The notes beneath the pieces were generated by a model that was not told the DNA's origin, ran no database searches, and saw only the letters and a program-made list of their open reading frames with translations. From Artocarpus heterophyllus (lineage: Eukaryota; Streptophyta; Magnoliopsida; Rosales; Moraceae): a DNA stretch of 64,000 bases. Every line of letters begins with the position of its first letter. The stretch's first letter is position 1. Of the stretch, positions 1 to 12,200 are shown piece after piece. Made by a program: the position numbers and the translations under genes. Location: the NCBI GenBank assembly GCA_025403435.1, contig CM046350.1, positions 29,417,346-29,481,345 on the forward strand, written 5' to 3'.

Positions 1-672
1 GGTTACACTTAAACAAACTGAGTATTGCACAAACCTACAAACGATGTTATATTGGCAAATGAAAAATATTATAACTAGGCCCGGATTAATTAGGGTGTCA
101 GATTTGCGACTTTGTCTTAGTTTGGAACGTCATGAACCCTTTAGATTGTCAACTATTAATATATATTTCTGTTGGCCTTCTGCATGTAGGGTTGGTTTTT
201 TTTTTTTTTTTTTTTTTTTTATGGCACTAAAAAAATAAAAGTACGTCAAAGAAAGCACTGATTTTTTTTGTGCCCCTGTCATGTTAATTATTCTAATGAT
301 AACCAAAAATCATTATAGTGCATTTGGTAATTACCTATAAATACATTTTATTTTTTTATTTTTTTTTTGCAAAGCTCATAATTGTTAGCATCAAAATATA
401 AGTTCTTTTTGCATTAAATTATGTATATATATATATATATATATTCACATGCTTGTTGTTCAAGCAATCGGTTTAGCTTAGATTTAAGATGAGTGAGTTT
501 TATCTGAATCATGTTTGGGATTTTGTCCAATGATAAGACTGTAATTTTATGTTTAATTTTCTTTCTCACTCTCTGGATGGACACTAAAAATAAGAGTCTC
601 TTAGAGCTAGCTAGGCTTGTTATGTCCATGTATATATATTTAGTACTCAAGAACATACATAAGAAGACATAC
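1..672 (-). other. start of intron 6 of the LIN-like gene, no exon seen
   Basis: After the donor at 672-671 no minus-strand segment resembles LIN C-terminal or WD40 sequence. The stretch is T-rich, with a 24-nt T run near 196-220 and a (TA)n tract at 424-444. It is best read as intron sequence continuing past the left edge. An alternative is that the locus is truncated here. Confidence 0.5.
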
Positions 673-3600
673 CTGAAATCTTTGCGAGATGTAGTAACGA
701 GTATGATGCAAGCACTTTTCCCTCTACATCTTTATCATAAATAAATGATGCTACCAACGGCTGTACAAGAATTGAGCATGCCATTAACTGTAGATTTTCA
801 TCTCCAACTGAATTTAGAAAGATGCACATCCACGAAAGCGTAACAAGGCTTGCTCGGCTCAAGCTTGAAATGCCATTCGATATGGAAACCGAAAGGGCAT
901 CCAATAATCTCTTGTTGCCACTCTTAAACAAGATGGCAGCAGCTTTCCTCTGCCAGTTTTCTGCCGCTTCTTCATCCGCTTCCTAATCATGAACGAAGAC
1001 CACAGCAGCCAATCAGTCAGTCATTAGAAAATCGAAACTTTCAACTAGAGAGCAAAAGGGTGTAACAAAACAGAAAGGACTTGCATTATCAGGTCTCTCA
1101 TACGTGCTCCCTGCAAACTCATTGAAGCCTGCTTGTTCTAAAAGCCAGTTTTCTATTGTTGCCTCCCCGGTGTAAGAAAATCGACCTCCTAACATAAGAA
1201 GAGCTCTCGCAGATTGCTCTTGGACATTTTCACTGTATATTTGACAATCCAAGGCTGCTATAATTGCTTCAACCGCATCTTCTCTGTATACGCTGCACTT
1301 TGAAGGATCCTCCTGCAACAAAGCTGCTACTCCATGAGGGAGATGAAATATTATAAACTACTCAATTTGGGACCAACAATAAGGTTGACAAACTTTTGAG
1401 GCTTATAATTATCAATGTGTACTAGATGTTTCTTGGAGACTTAAAAAAAGGATTAATTCCTTATGGCCCACAAGAACACTGATATGAAATTACCAGGAGA
1501 TCAAGCTGTAACAATATGGCCGCAACTAGTGGGCGTTCTTCTGATGGAGCCTTTTGGAGATAGGCTAACAAGATGTGCATGGTGTTTAAACCATCCCAAC
1601 CTTCTTTTAGTCTGTTCAATATCGTATTTATTTGTGTTCTCCTGGGAAGATTTTCCTTAAGTTATAAGAAAAGAACTTCCAAAAGAAAGCAGAAGAGTTT
1701 ACAGTATATTGAGATTATAAGCTTACCTACTAAGGCAGAGTAATTCAATCAATAAAGCAAATGCCGACCTGGAATTTCTGTGATATTCCAGCACAACGAG
1801 CTCAACAAGCGAATCTATGCTCAAATTTTCAGCTAAGTAGTTTCTACAGCTTCCATCAGCTCGGATGCAACACAAGATGAACATAGCAGCATCGATCCTC
1901 TCAGTGGTATCTACCACCTTAATTTTATTCATCAGCATGCTCAACCCTCCAAGCGAAACCACTTGTCTTGCATTGTCTAAGTTTCTGTCTTCATCAAAAC
2001 CCGTAAGGAGTTGATCTAAAAGATAAAATGCTGCCACTAAAGGCCTGCATTGCACTGTGAATAGAGTCTGCAATTGGTCTCCAAACTCCATCACTCGAAG
2101 GACTAATGGGACCCACTCAACTGATATCATTTGCTTCGCCTTTGGCTTTGATAGGTAAAGCAGAACAGCAGCTTTTAGAAACAGACTGCTGCTTCTTAAA
2201 TGTCGTACGAAGATTTCAAGCTGAGGGTCTGAATTCAGTATGATCATTCTGTTTAGATTGCTCCTCGATACAAGTTCTGCCAAAATCGATATCACCAGTT
2301 CTAAAATTTCATCATCCTCAGAAGCAAACAGCACTTCGAGCATTCCCTCAATGATGGGTGCTTTTGATAATGCAGCTTCAATAACAGGATTGCCATGCGA
2401 ATCCAGCCAGGCTTTCGTAATTATACGAATGGCAACTTCACATTCATTTAGACTATCCGAGGAGCAAACAGATGCAATAGCCTTGCTTAAATTGCTCGAA
2501 AGATTTTTACTTTCTTCCTTTTTCCGAATCGAGCTATTTTTTGCCAAATGATTGCCACTCATCATGCATTCTAGCCGTAACGGCGCACTCTGCTGGCAGG
2601 TAAATAATTTAACATTGTCTGATTTCTGTGTCTCTGTCGACAAATCAGATTTCCAATTTCTTTCAAATTGGCTCGATGACCTTCCACGAGTAGGCTTTCT
2701 CTGTCAAAGAAAATAGCATATATTCTCAAAACAAACAAAGTTACAGGAGACCAAAAAAAAGAGGTTTGAGATGGAGACAGAATTACTCACATAAAGAAAA
2801 CTTCCATTGTTGTAGTTATCCTTCTCTGTGCCCGTATTTTCCTCTTTATTTACATCCCACATATCCCTCAAAGTTCGACTTTGATCAGCAAAATTCGCAG
2901 ATTTCCTCGCAAGCTTGGAGCCAAACACAGCTCGATATCTTTGACAGAAAGTGAAGGAAATTAATAAAACATAGAATCACAAGAGCTTAGATCCTTCGAA
3001 CATGCCGGTTATGATCATGAGTGAGGCATGAACATACCGGTTAGATAGAAAAATTAAACACCAAAATCTGACATAATAATTGAATTCCTTCTACAACATA
3101 AACGATTCATATAAAAGATTAGGTGTTTTAGCACTTACAGGTTGTTGTTAAGTGAGGACTGCGTGCTACATGTATCCATTGACCTTCTAGAAGCTCTGTA
3201 TGGTCGAACGGGCAAAGGAACTACAGGAACAACAATCGGAGCACTACCAACACCAACTTCGAGCCATTTTTTGTAGTACAAAGCGAACTCAAGGGTCCCT
3301 TTATCCATTTGCTCATTGTAAACCTTACTCAAGGCCCTCATTTGCGTCTCCTTTTCACCACAATCCAAGTTCGCAAGAAGCTCAAGCTCTTGGGTATACC
3401 AAACTTTAAGATGTAAAAGATGTGGGAGGAAGAAATGCTCCCAAAGATCAGTAATTAAATGGGTTCTTGCTAAAAAGGGTGAATCACAGAAAACTTGAAG
3501 CAAGTGTCTGGTAGAATTTCCGTCATTTCTCTCAATCTTGTAAACAATTGCCAAGTAGAGTTGAGCACAAGCAGAGAGACATGGATTATTTCCTTTCTCT

Positions 3601-4175
3601 GCGTTTGTAGAAACAACAACACTCAAAATCTTCATTGCATTATCTACTACTGTTTCCTTGTTAATCCCTTTCTCCTCCAATAACTTGTCCACACTTTCAA
3701 TACCCATTTGCAGCTTCTCAAAAATCCAATCATCCAAATCCGTTTTCCCTCTCGCCAAACATGAAACACACTTTTCCCGGACCGTTGCTCGGAAATTCTC
3801 ATCCTTTATGAACCTTCCAACATATCCGCTAAGTATAGAAACAACAGCTCGGACAGATACTTCATCAATTGCTGGGTCTTCTCTCCTTGAAAAGTCCGAT
3901 ACAGAGGACTTGTAATTTGATCTTCTGGAGACCGAACCGACCCTTTTCGACGAAAAAACCGACGACCCATTTGTCGTTAAAGATTTCTCTGTCCTCTGTT
4001 TGGAACAGCTGTGGTTCTTGCGGACACGGTTGTCGTGGCAAATGTACAGAGGAAGAGCTATGGAGTCTTTGTCTGGTGCAAATTTGTCTCTGTCTTTCAG
4101 TGATTTTTGCCTTGTTTGGAGTGATCTTTTGCGTTCAAGTCCTTCTTTGGCAAGCAGTTCTGAAAGGGAAGACAT
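673..4175 (-). CDS. CERBERUS/LIN-1-like armadillo-repeat protein, U-box not found, 3' part off window
   Basis: Six exons read leftward: 4175-3139, 2938-2791, 2700-1727, 1641-1494, 1312-1085 and 982-673. Phases agree across all junctions, giving 948 codons before a GTATGT donor at 672. The start is the first Met (SSLSELLAKEGLERKR follows). Residues about 1-105 are basic and Ser-rich. Residues about 106-320 form the helical N-terminal domain of the LIN family (VSILSGYVGRFIKDENF; LWEHFFLPHLLHLKVWY). RAVFGSK, typical of LIN, falls at about 348-354. Residues about 480-948 are ARM-like helices (VEAIIAALD, RALLMLGG). In legumes CERBERUS/LIN is a U-box/WD40 E3 ligase required for rhizobial infection. 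No U-box Cys-Pro-Ile signature occurs between the N-domain and the ARM region, so this matches the U-box-less LIN-1-like paralogues. The WD40 part should lie beyond position 1. Recognition by family memory, without database search. Confidence 0.88.
983..1084 (-). other. intron 5 of the LIN-like gene, apparent GC-AG intron
   Basis: The only junction that keeps the frame joins ...ERPDN to EADEEAAENW. The donor is then GCAAGT at 1084-1079 and the acceptor ATTAG ends at 983. The nearby GTATGA at 1103 would leave phase 2, which no acceptor here can accept. GC-AG introns are a known minority class in plants. The other four complete introns of this gene are GT-AG. Confidence 0.7.
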
Positions 4176-5149
4176 TTTTGGTTGTGGGCTGAGTTGGTTT
4201 TGGATGCGGAGAAGAAGAGAGAAAGATAATTGGAAGCCTCATCTAACATTCTGTAAAGGCCGAATGATAACAAAAGACAGCTTATTAGAAAAAAGAAGAG
4301 GAAGTGGGGGAAAAAATTTTGGGAAGAAAGTTAAAGAAAGACACGGATATGAGGACAATACAAAGGTTGGGTGGCTTCTTCAGCTTTGTTGTATTGGATT
4401 TTAACCGTCCGTTCATTGTGCTTGGTGCACTTTCACGTGTCCTGCCCATTCTTGGCAAAATAATAATAATAATAATAATAATAATAGAATTAAAAAAGGT
4501 TTTTTTTTTTTTAATTGTTGCTTCTTCAGCTTATCATACATTTACAATTTGTCAATTTTAAATCTATTAAGTTGCATTCTAAACTTATAAATATATAACA
4601 AAACACATTCTATTGATAGCAATATTATTTTTTTTATAAAACTAACAAAGTGATTCTTATATGGATTGTTAATTAAGACATGAACAGTCAATTTTCACTA
4701 CTATTAACCTAAATTTATATTTAAAACAAAATTAATTCAAAATTTTCTATTTTGACAAAAGCTTAATTAAAGATATTAATAACAATAAACAATGGTTAAA
4801 GTACATAAAAATGACCAACCACACTATGAATCAACTATTTATGTATAAGTTACGTTTCAATTTCAATTAAATAATTGACATCAACATTAGTGAGAGTAAT
4901 TTGATGGATTTGTAAAGGTGCAACCTACTAAAATTAAAAATTCAAAAGATAAATTATACGTTTACGATAAGTTAACGCAACAGCGCCAAAATCCCCCAAA
5001 AAAGGTACCATTTTCCAAAAGAATGCACCAAATTTATTTAACAATTCTCGATAACTAAAAATTTGATAAATCTAGCTGAATTCCACAAGCTATGCACATG
5101 AAAAACTCATTTTATAAGTTCCATCTATATTTTATTGTGTAGTTAAAAG
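4176..5149. other. 5' flank and promoter side of the LIN-like gene, no gene seen
   Basis: AT-rich spacer upstream of the minus-strand start codon. It carries a (TAA)n microsatellite at 4461-4486. Short open frames here overlap exon 1 antisense or are low complexity. I could not place a TATA box with confidence. Confidence 0.4.
4461..4486. repeat. (TAA)n microsatellite
   Basis: Eight to nine perfect TAA units, about 290 bp upstream of the LIN-like start codon. Confidence 0.9.
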
Positions 5150-6330
5150 AAGCGCATTAAAAAAGAATGACACTATAAAGGATCTTTGGCAAACCAAAAA
5201 TAAAAATAATAAACCAAAAAAATTAGACACTGACAGAGTACAAGAAGGGAAAAAAGCATTTCAATTCCCCAATATGAACAAATTAATATGAACAAATTAG
5301 AGAATGTGTTTATTAATAAAAAAAAGTTGGATGGATGATGTGAAAAAAAAAAAAAAAAAACTTTTAAAAGGAGACATGTTCTAGGGTGAAAAAATTGATG
5401 TAATTGGCCAATTAGAAAAATCTAACAACATATTTTAACAGAAGTTAGTGAAAGAAAAAATTATTGTAAAAAAGCATATAGAAAATGAAATTGTAAAATA
5501 ATTAGGGGTACATATTAAAATAACCTATTGTGATAAAAGGAATAATATTAATACAATGAAAAAACAAAAGACAAATAAAAGTCAGAACAGTGAAAAAATA
5601 AAAAATAAAAAATAAAAATATATATATTTCTCCAAAAGAAGGGGTATTATTAAATGAAATTATTACGTAGGAATAAATAAGATGAATTTTTTTGATGATA
5701 TATTTCAAAAAAAGTAAGATTAGAAAGAAAAAGCAAGAGAAAAATAAAACGAATATATGTATTAAAAAGTATAATTTAATGAGAACATGTTGAGGAAAAC
5801 TATTTAAAAGAATTACCTTATTAGCATGCAGAGGATCTTTTCGAAAAATAAAAATAAAAGAACCAAAAAAAATTAAACACGAACACAGATTAAAGAAATT
5901 ATGTTCACGAAAATAAAGCCAAAAAAAAACCTTTAAAATTACAATGATTGGAACACATTAGAGAAAATGAATTTATTAGAAAATAGCAATTGAAAGAGTT
6001 GCATGAAAAAACTTCCAAAAAGTGACACATTTTTGAGAAAAAAAATATTGTTGTAATGGGCCAATTAGAAAATTTGCAAAACATATTTTAATAAAAACAA
6101 GCAATGGAAAAAAAAAATCCAAAAAAGCATATAGAAATGAAATTATACAATACATGTAGACACATTTAAAAGAAGTTATTTTAACAGTCCAAAAGGACTA
6201 AACAATGAAAGTGGAAAAGAAAAAAATAAAAAATATTGCTCCAACAAAAAAAAGCAGGTTAGATAATGAGGATAAGTTAGAAGAAAGAATTATTTTGTTG
6301 ATATTTCAAAATAAAACAAATGAGTTCGAA
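5150..6330. repeat. old tandem duplication, unit about 650 bp
   Basis: Two adjacent AT-rich blocks share the same order of landmarks: GGATCTTT then AACCAAAAAAATTA, then a GGCCAATTAGAAAA block (5407 and 6060), then AGCATATAGAAA (5473 and 6126). The offset is about 650 bp. Identity is moderate with many indels in A-runs. No coding content is seen. Confidence 0.7.
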
Positions 6331-6804
6331 AAAAAGGGAAACTTATTCTCTTAGAAGGAAAAATAAAAAAAAAATAACAAATACGAGATTGTGAGGAGGA
6401 AAAAGGCAGGAAAAACAGTAGAGGAAAAAAGGAATAAGAAAAAGAAAAGAGAAAAGGACAAAAAGTAAAAGTTAAAAGGAAAAAAAAAAAGAACGTAAGC
6501 GCTCGAGACAGTATTATATATTGTTGAGATATTGTTAGAAATTGCCCCATCCTAGGTAAAGTAAAAGAACGAACCATAGTTAAGAATACATATAATGTAA
6601 TGCCCAAATTTTTTGACGTCATCGAACTTTAGTATTTGATTTTGTCGTAACAAAAGCAATCATCTTGATTTACGTACGAAAAAAAAAAAACAGAAATTTC
6701 AGTAATAATGCTGCTAAGACTATCAAACCAGGGTAATACTGTTATTCACAAACATATAATATTGCTAGCAGATTTGAGATACGAATATAATACTGTGGTA
6801 TTGC

Positions 6805-6809
<5 letters not shown>

Positions 6810-6840
<31 letters not shown>
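6810..6840. repeat. (TA)n microsatellite
   Basis: Perfect TA run of 31 nt about 140 bp before the element A insertion site. Confidence 0.9.
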
Positions 6841-6843
<3 letters not shown>

Positions 6844-7829
6844 TATTATCATTTTTTGTTGTGTGTTGTAAAAAAACATCACGTTGGTACAATATTTTTT
6901 TAAAAAATAAACAATACCCTGTAGTTTTTTTTTTTTTAAATCATTTTGGTATCCCGGGGAAAATTTACAATTGTGTGCTGTAACGCCCCGAAATTTATTT
7001 AATGTTAATGTACTATAAATGATGAATTTGTGTGTCATAATTAACGTTTTAACATTAATTAGATTATTGGGTTGGATTTTGAATTTTTGGTTGTTTTGTT
7101 AAATCAATGCATTTAAATGATTTCTTATTGTTTTAAAATGATGTTTTGAGTTTTAAAACACAACAATTTGTAAAATGTTAAAATACTCCGTTTTACAAAA
7201 CTGTGGGCGGCACATGGTTTTCGCACAGTAAAACCGCCCATCGATTTTCTCTATTTATTTCCTTTTTCTCTCTCTCTCCTCACTTCCACGCTCACTCTCT
7301 CTCTCTCTTCTCTCATCTCTCTCGGCAATCTCCCTCTCTCTCAATCTCTCTCTAAAATTTTTGAACTCCATTTCGAATCCAAGCTTCGGGACAGCAAGGA
7401 GGAAGCTCGGGGACGTGATTCGGCAACCGAGATCGTGGATTGAAGCTTCAATTTGAGGTTAGATTCGAAATTTCTAAACTTTTTACAAAATTTTCAATTT
7501 TGTGTATTTTTGAAATCTAGGGTTGTTTAAGCTTAGAAAACCGTGGATTTGAGTTAAATGAACTTAGAACAACTAGAATCTAAGCTTAGATTGAAGAAAA
7601 ACGGATTGAATTCAAGATTTTTCATTTTTCCCATCATTTTCTTATTTTCGGATTTTTGAGGATTTTGAGCTTAAATCTTGTTTAAATGATTCCAAACATG
7701 TTCTAGAATGTTTTTCTATCAAGTATAATTGTTTTTCATGCCTGGGAATTGAGAAAAACAGGTTAGAATCAAGATTTGGATTTTGGGGATCGAGAAACCC
7801 GTGGTTGAGATTTCTGGATTTTCCCAGTT

Positions 7830-7954
7830 CGGCAGGCCGGTGTTCTTCCGACCGGCAGGCCGAATATGGAGAAATGTTCGACAGGCCGAACCTTGCTTCC
7901 GGCAGGCCGAACTGTGCAGTTCGGCAGGCCGAAGCAGGGCGTCCGACAGGCCGA
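7830..7954 (+). repeat. phased GC-rich motif array in the A 5' LTR, six copies
   Basis: Six copies of CGRCAGGCCGR start at 7830, 7853, 7879, 7900, 7922 and 7944. Spacings are 23, 26, 21, 22 and 22 bp. The array is strikingly GC-rich in an AT-rich LTR. It lies before the putative splice donor, so it may be part of the leader RNA as well as DNA. Function unknown. Confidence 0.9.
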
Positions 7955-8205
7955 CCGAGGCATGGAAAATTTTGTGATTTTTACCCGTTTCCACTGTTTT
8001 GAACCCTGATTTAAACCCCAACCTTATAGGATGATTTTAAATGTACAAATGGCACACTAGGACATCATGAAGTGATTTAGTGACATAGAATGTCTCAAAC
8101 TAGATATTGATCGACTTAGTTTGTATCTTGGATCGTTCGTGGTTCCGCAGAGCTAACGTATAGCGGGCCGGGATTTCGGTGTGGGGCACCGGCACGAGTA
8201 TTGAG

Positions 8206-8730
8206 GTAGGACTTCTATCCTATTTCTTTGGTAGCCTGGTTTTGAAATGATTTGGCTTTGAAAATGATTTCTATCAAAATGTTTTCAACGGTTGTTTGAA
8301 AATGGTTTTATCGGTTATATTTTAATATACCGTGATTATGAAATGAATTTCATAATGAATGTAATTGACAACACTCGGTAATTGGGTTTTGAATGACAAT
8401 GATAATAAACACTAAGGCATGATGCCATATCAGAGATCGGGTCGTGTAGCGATCGACCTTGGGGGCAGGTTCCGAAACCCAGCTGGGCCACTACGGTGGT
8501 GATATCATGGTTTGCCTAGGTAAAAGTAAAATGGTGTTTTGATTTGACGAGTAGACTGTTCTGTGTCAGGACGGTTCTACTCAAATTTATTTATTCATTT
8601 ATATATTTAAGTTTTCCTTTGAGTAACTCCTAAACAATGACATGTTTCTTTGCATTAAATTATTTTATAAAATTTAGTCCTACTAAGCCTTTCGCTCACG
8701 TTTTATCTGTTTTAAATTTCCCCCCTCTAG
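8206..8730 (+). other. candidate intron inside the A 5' LTR
   Basis: Donor GAG|GTAGGA and a pyrimidine-rich acceptor CCCCCCTCTAG|G. The same pair recurs in the 3' LTR at 15097-15621 (also 525 bp), and in element B. Inference only; splicing is not shown by sequence. Confidence 0.5.
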
Positions 8731-9107
8731 GTGGTTTCCCTTTTAGGTTTGGAGAAGATTCTTCGGACCGAACTCAGGAGCAATAGGAGAATTTATTTAT
8801 ATTATGTATTATTTAATCAAGGCATGTAAGACTTTAACTTTATTTGTACTTGGACTGTAATTGTATTTATGATATTGTCAGAACCATGTGTGTGCACAAG
8901 TTGTGGGTTGTGGAACCCATACTCGCGGTTTTTATTTTATTATTATTATTTGCTTAATATTTACAAATTCTTTTTATCAAATGTGGTGGAAAATCTCTTT
9001 ATTTCTCACTTAATTGGATTTGTAAACCCTTAATTTCAATTAAATCCTCTTTTAATTAATCTAAATATTTCGCCACATCACCTCCCGTACTCCGGGGCGT
9101 GACAGAA

Positions 9108-9119
9108 TGGTATCAGAGC
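9108..9119 (+). other. primer-binding site of element A
   Basis: TGGTATCAGAGC lies three bases after the 5' LTR. It is the standard plant retrotransposon primer site complementary to the initiator tRNA-Met 3' end. Confidence 0.95.
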
Positions 9120-9209
9120 TCAAGGTTATGAACCTTGGGAATTGTGCACACATAGGTTTGACAATAAAATACCTCTGACAGTCCAAATTTTGTTTTCAGA
9201 AGTGAGAGA

Positions 9210-12200
9210 ATGGCACCTAGACGTCGTTCAACTGCTGACGTCGAGTTCGGAAATGATGAGAGCCTGATGAGGTCTATGTTTGCGGCTTTTCGGCAGATGG
9301 CAGCCAGGGCTAGACCAGATGACTCCAGTGTTGGTAGTCGGTATGCTTTCTTTAAGGAATTTCGGCGGGCGTCTATTCCGACTTTTGATGGTAATGGGGA
9401 CCCGCAGTTAGCTGAATATTGGTTGGATTCGATCTTGAAGCATCTAGATACTCTTGGTGTGCCTGAGGAGTATCGTGTGGAATTCGCGGCTTATAAGCTC
9501 GAGGGTGGCGCTAACACCTGGTGGAAACAAACTAAGCGTCTGGAGCGCGGTGAAGATATCGGTTGGGACAAGTTTGAGGAGCTATTCTATGATCGGTATT
9601 TTCCGCAGGGATATAGAGACCAGAAGGCAGCTGAGTTTTATAGATTGCAGCAGGGTGATATGTCAGTTCGGGAGTATGAGGCATAATTTAATGAGTTGGC
9701 TAGGTTTGCTCCATCAGCGGTGGCATCGGAGCGCGAGAAATGTATTAAGTTTCAGGAAGGACTCAAGGCTCCTATTCGACGGCAGTTGGTTGCTCTACGG
9801 CTTAGGAGTTTCGGAGAGCTTGTGTCATCGGCGATCTCCATGGAGAATGATTATGTGCAGTATTGTGACGACCGAGCCAAGGCTTCAGGAGGACCGCAGA
9901 GGAGTGGCAGGAAGAGCACCAGTAGTCGTCCAGCTCCGGGGAAAGGCAAGCAAGGCGGTGCGACCAGTGGCAGCAGCAGTTCGTCTGGCAGCGGGCGCAG
10001 CAATCCCTACAGCTTTCATTGTCATTTTTGTCAGCAGCCCCGACACATCAAGAGGAATTGCCCGATCAGGAGTGCTCATCTTGGATCGTAGACCGGGGAG
10101 GATGCCAGTCGTTCGTCTCAGCTTTAGCCTCAGACCCTACCTCCGCCTTCGCAGTACCCGCAGTTGCAGTATCCGTAGTTTTCTCCTCAGCAATTCTCAT
10201 ATCCGGCACGGGGGCAGCAGCCGCAATATATTCAGCGCAGTGTTCCTCAGTATAGAGCTCCGAGTACAGGTAGTGTGTAGTCGTCTCCATCTCAGCAGCA
10301 TCGCCCGAGTAATCCGGGACCCAGTAATGTCGGTAGAGGAAAAGGGAAAGCGCCAGTGCAGGTTCATGCAATGGCATCTGGAGGGTCAGATTCTCAGACT
10401 GGTAACGCGGTTGTCGATGGTATGATTTTGGTTTCTAGATCCTTAGCTAGTGTTTTATTCGATACCGGTGCCTCTCATTCTCTCATTTCGAGTTCTTTTG
10501 TACATGCCTTGGGATTAGAAATAGAAGAGTTTAATGAACCCCTAGTCATAACTTCTCCCTTGGGGCGGGTGTGTGTGAATTGTATGTGTAAATCATGTAA
10601 AATAAAGATTGGGGATGAGATTTTGAAAAGTGATTTGATTGTACTCCCTATGAGTTCCTATGATGTGATTTTAGGGATGGACTGGTTGTCCAGGTATAGT
10701 GCAGTCGTGGACTGCCAACTTAGAAAAGTGACCCTAGTGTCTGATAGGGGGACAGTAATCACTTACCAGGGTGGTGGTGATTGGCTAATGAGTGAGCGTC
10801 TTATGAAGTCGTGTTTAGGAGGGCGAAGGAATCTAGATTGTTTTGCTTTTCTTGCCAATCTAGATTGTGAGCCCTATGTTTCGGGTGGCAGTGTAGCGAT
10901 TTCGGTGGTTGATGAGTTCGAGGATGTTTTCCCCGATGAGTTGCCAGGATTACCACCGCATCGGGAGATTGAGTTTGGTATCGAGTTGTTTCCAAGGACA
11001 TCACCGATTTCTATGGCACCTTATCGGATGACGCCGGCAGAAATGAAGGAATTGAGGAGGCAACTTCAGGAGCTTGCTGATAAAGGATATATTCGAAATA
11101 GCACATCTCCGTGGGGAGCACCAGTTTTGTTTGCTAAGAAGTACGATGGGACTCTCAGGTTATGTGTGGATTATCGGCAGCTAAATCGTGTTACGGTGAA
11201 GAACAAGTATCCTTTGCCTAGGATTGATGAGCTATTTGATCAATTGGGAGGTTCGCGATACTTCTCGAAGATTGATTTGCGTTCAGGTTATCATCAGCTC
11301 AGGATCAAGGAAGGGGATATTCCCAAGACAATTTTTAGGACTCGGTATGGGCATTTCGAGTTTCTGGTCATGTCTTTTGGGTTGACGAATGCTCCAGCAG
11401 CTTTTATGGATCTGATAAACAGGGTATTTAGGCCGTATCTGGATCAGTTTGTGATCGTGTTCATCGATGATATTCTTGTGTATTCTAAGACTTGGGAGGA
11501 GCATGAGCAGCATCTTCAGATCGTGCTTCAGACTCTGCGGGAGCACCAGTTGTATGCTAAGAGGGAAAAATGTGAGTTCTGGTTGACTGAGGTCAAATTT
11601 CTGGGTCATGTTATCTCAGAGCATGGTATTTCAGTGGATCCGTCCAAAATTGAAGCTATATTGGGGTGGGAACGACCAAGGAATGTAGCAGAGATTTGCA
11701 GCTTCTTAGGTCTTGCTGGATATTACAGGAAGTTTGCAAAGGATTTTTCGAAGATTGTAGCTCCGTTGACGAGATTGATCAAGAAAAACGTCAGGTTTGA
11801 GTGGGATGAAGATTGTGAGTCTGCTTTTCAGGAATTGAAGAACCGGTTGACTTCAGCTCCAGTGTTGATTATTCCTAGCAATGACGAGCCGTATGAGGTT
11901 TATGCTGATGCTTCAGGGCGCGGACTTGGATGCGTGTTGATGTAGCATGGGCGTGTAGTTGCGTACGGATCAAGATAGCTACGACCTCACGAGCGAAATT
12001 ATCCTACTCACGATTTAGAGCTCGCGGCGGTGATTTACGCGCTGAAGATTTGGAGGTGTTATTTGTATGGAGCATCATTTCAGGTCTTCTCCGATCACAA
12101 GAGTTTGGGATATTTGTTCACTCAGAGGGATCTCAACTTGAGGCAGCGCAGATGGGTGGAGTACATGGAGGATTATGATTTCGCTTTGCAGTATCATCCC

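Larger units (their letters stand above)
6979..9104 (+). repeat. 5' LTR of element A
   Basis: 2,126 bp, TG...CA ends. In order: a CT-rich leader-like stretch (about 7260-7360), the phased GC-rich motif array (7830-7954), a GAG|GTAGG splice-donor-like site at 8206, a CTCTAG|GTGG acceptor-like site ending at 8730, and the 3' end about 26 bp after CCTCCCGTACTC begins. It should supply promoter, leader and poly(A) signals to the element. Confidence 0.95.

Noticed and set aside
414..656. Minus-strand 80-aa frame at the left edge as a possible next exon of the LIN-like gene
   Set aside because: Lacks any resemblance to LIN ARM or WD40 sequence and ends in translated (TA)n.
7830..7954. Regular repeats at fixed spacing considered as a CRISPR array
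   Set aside because: Units are only 11-13 bp with about 10-bp spacers, lie inside plant LTRs, and have no associated genes.
7769..8021. Open frames over the motif array in A (both strands), and similar ones at 14424-14913, 19460-19855 and 26398-27062, giving RPAG/SACR/GLP-like peptide repeats
   Set aside because: They are translations of the short GC-rich repeat in several frames, with no start context, domain or conservation. The signal is at the DNA level.
10066..10377. Minus-strand frame of 103 aa opposite the gag region of element A
   Set aside because: Antisense shadow of the gag-pol frame. The same applies to frames at 11283-11609, 12540-13133 and 13368-13730.
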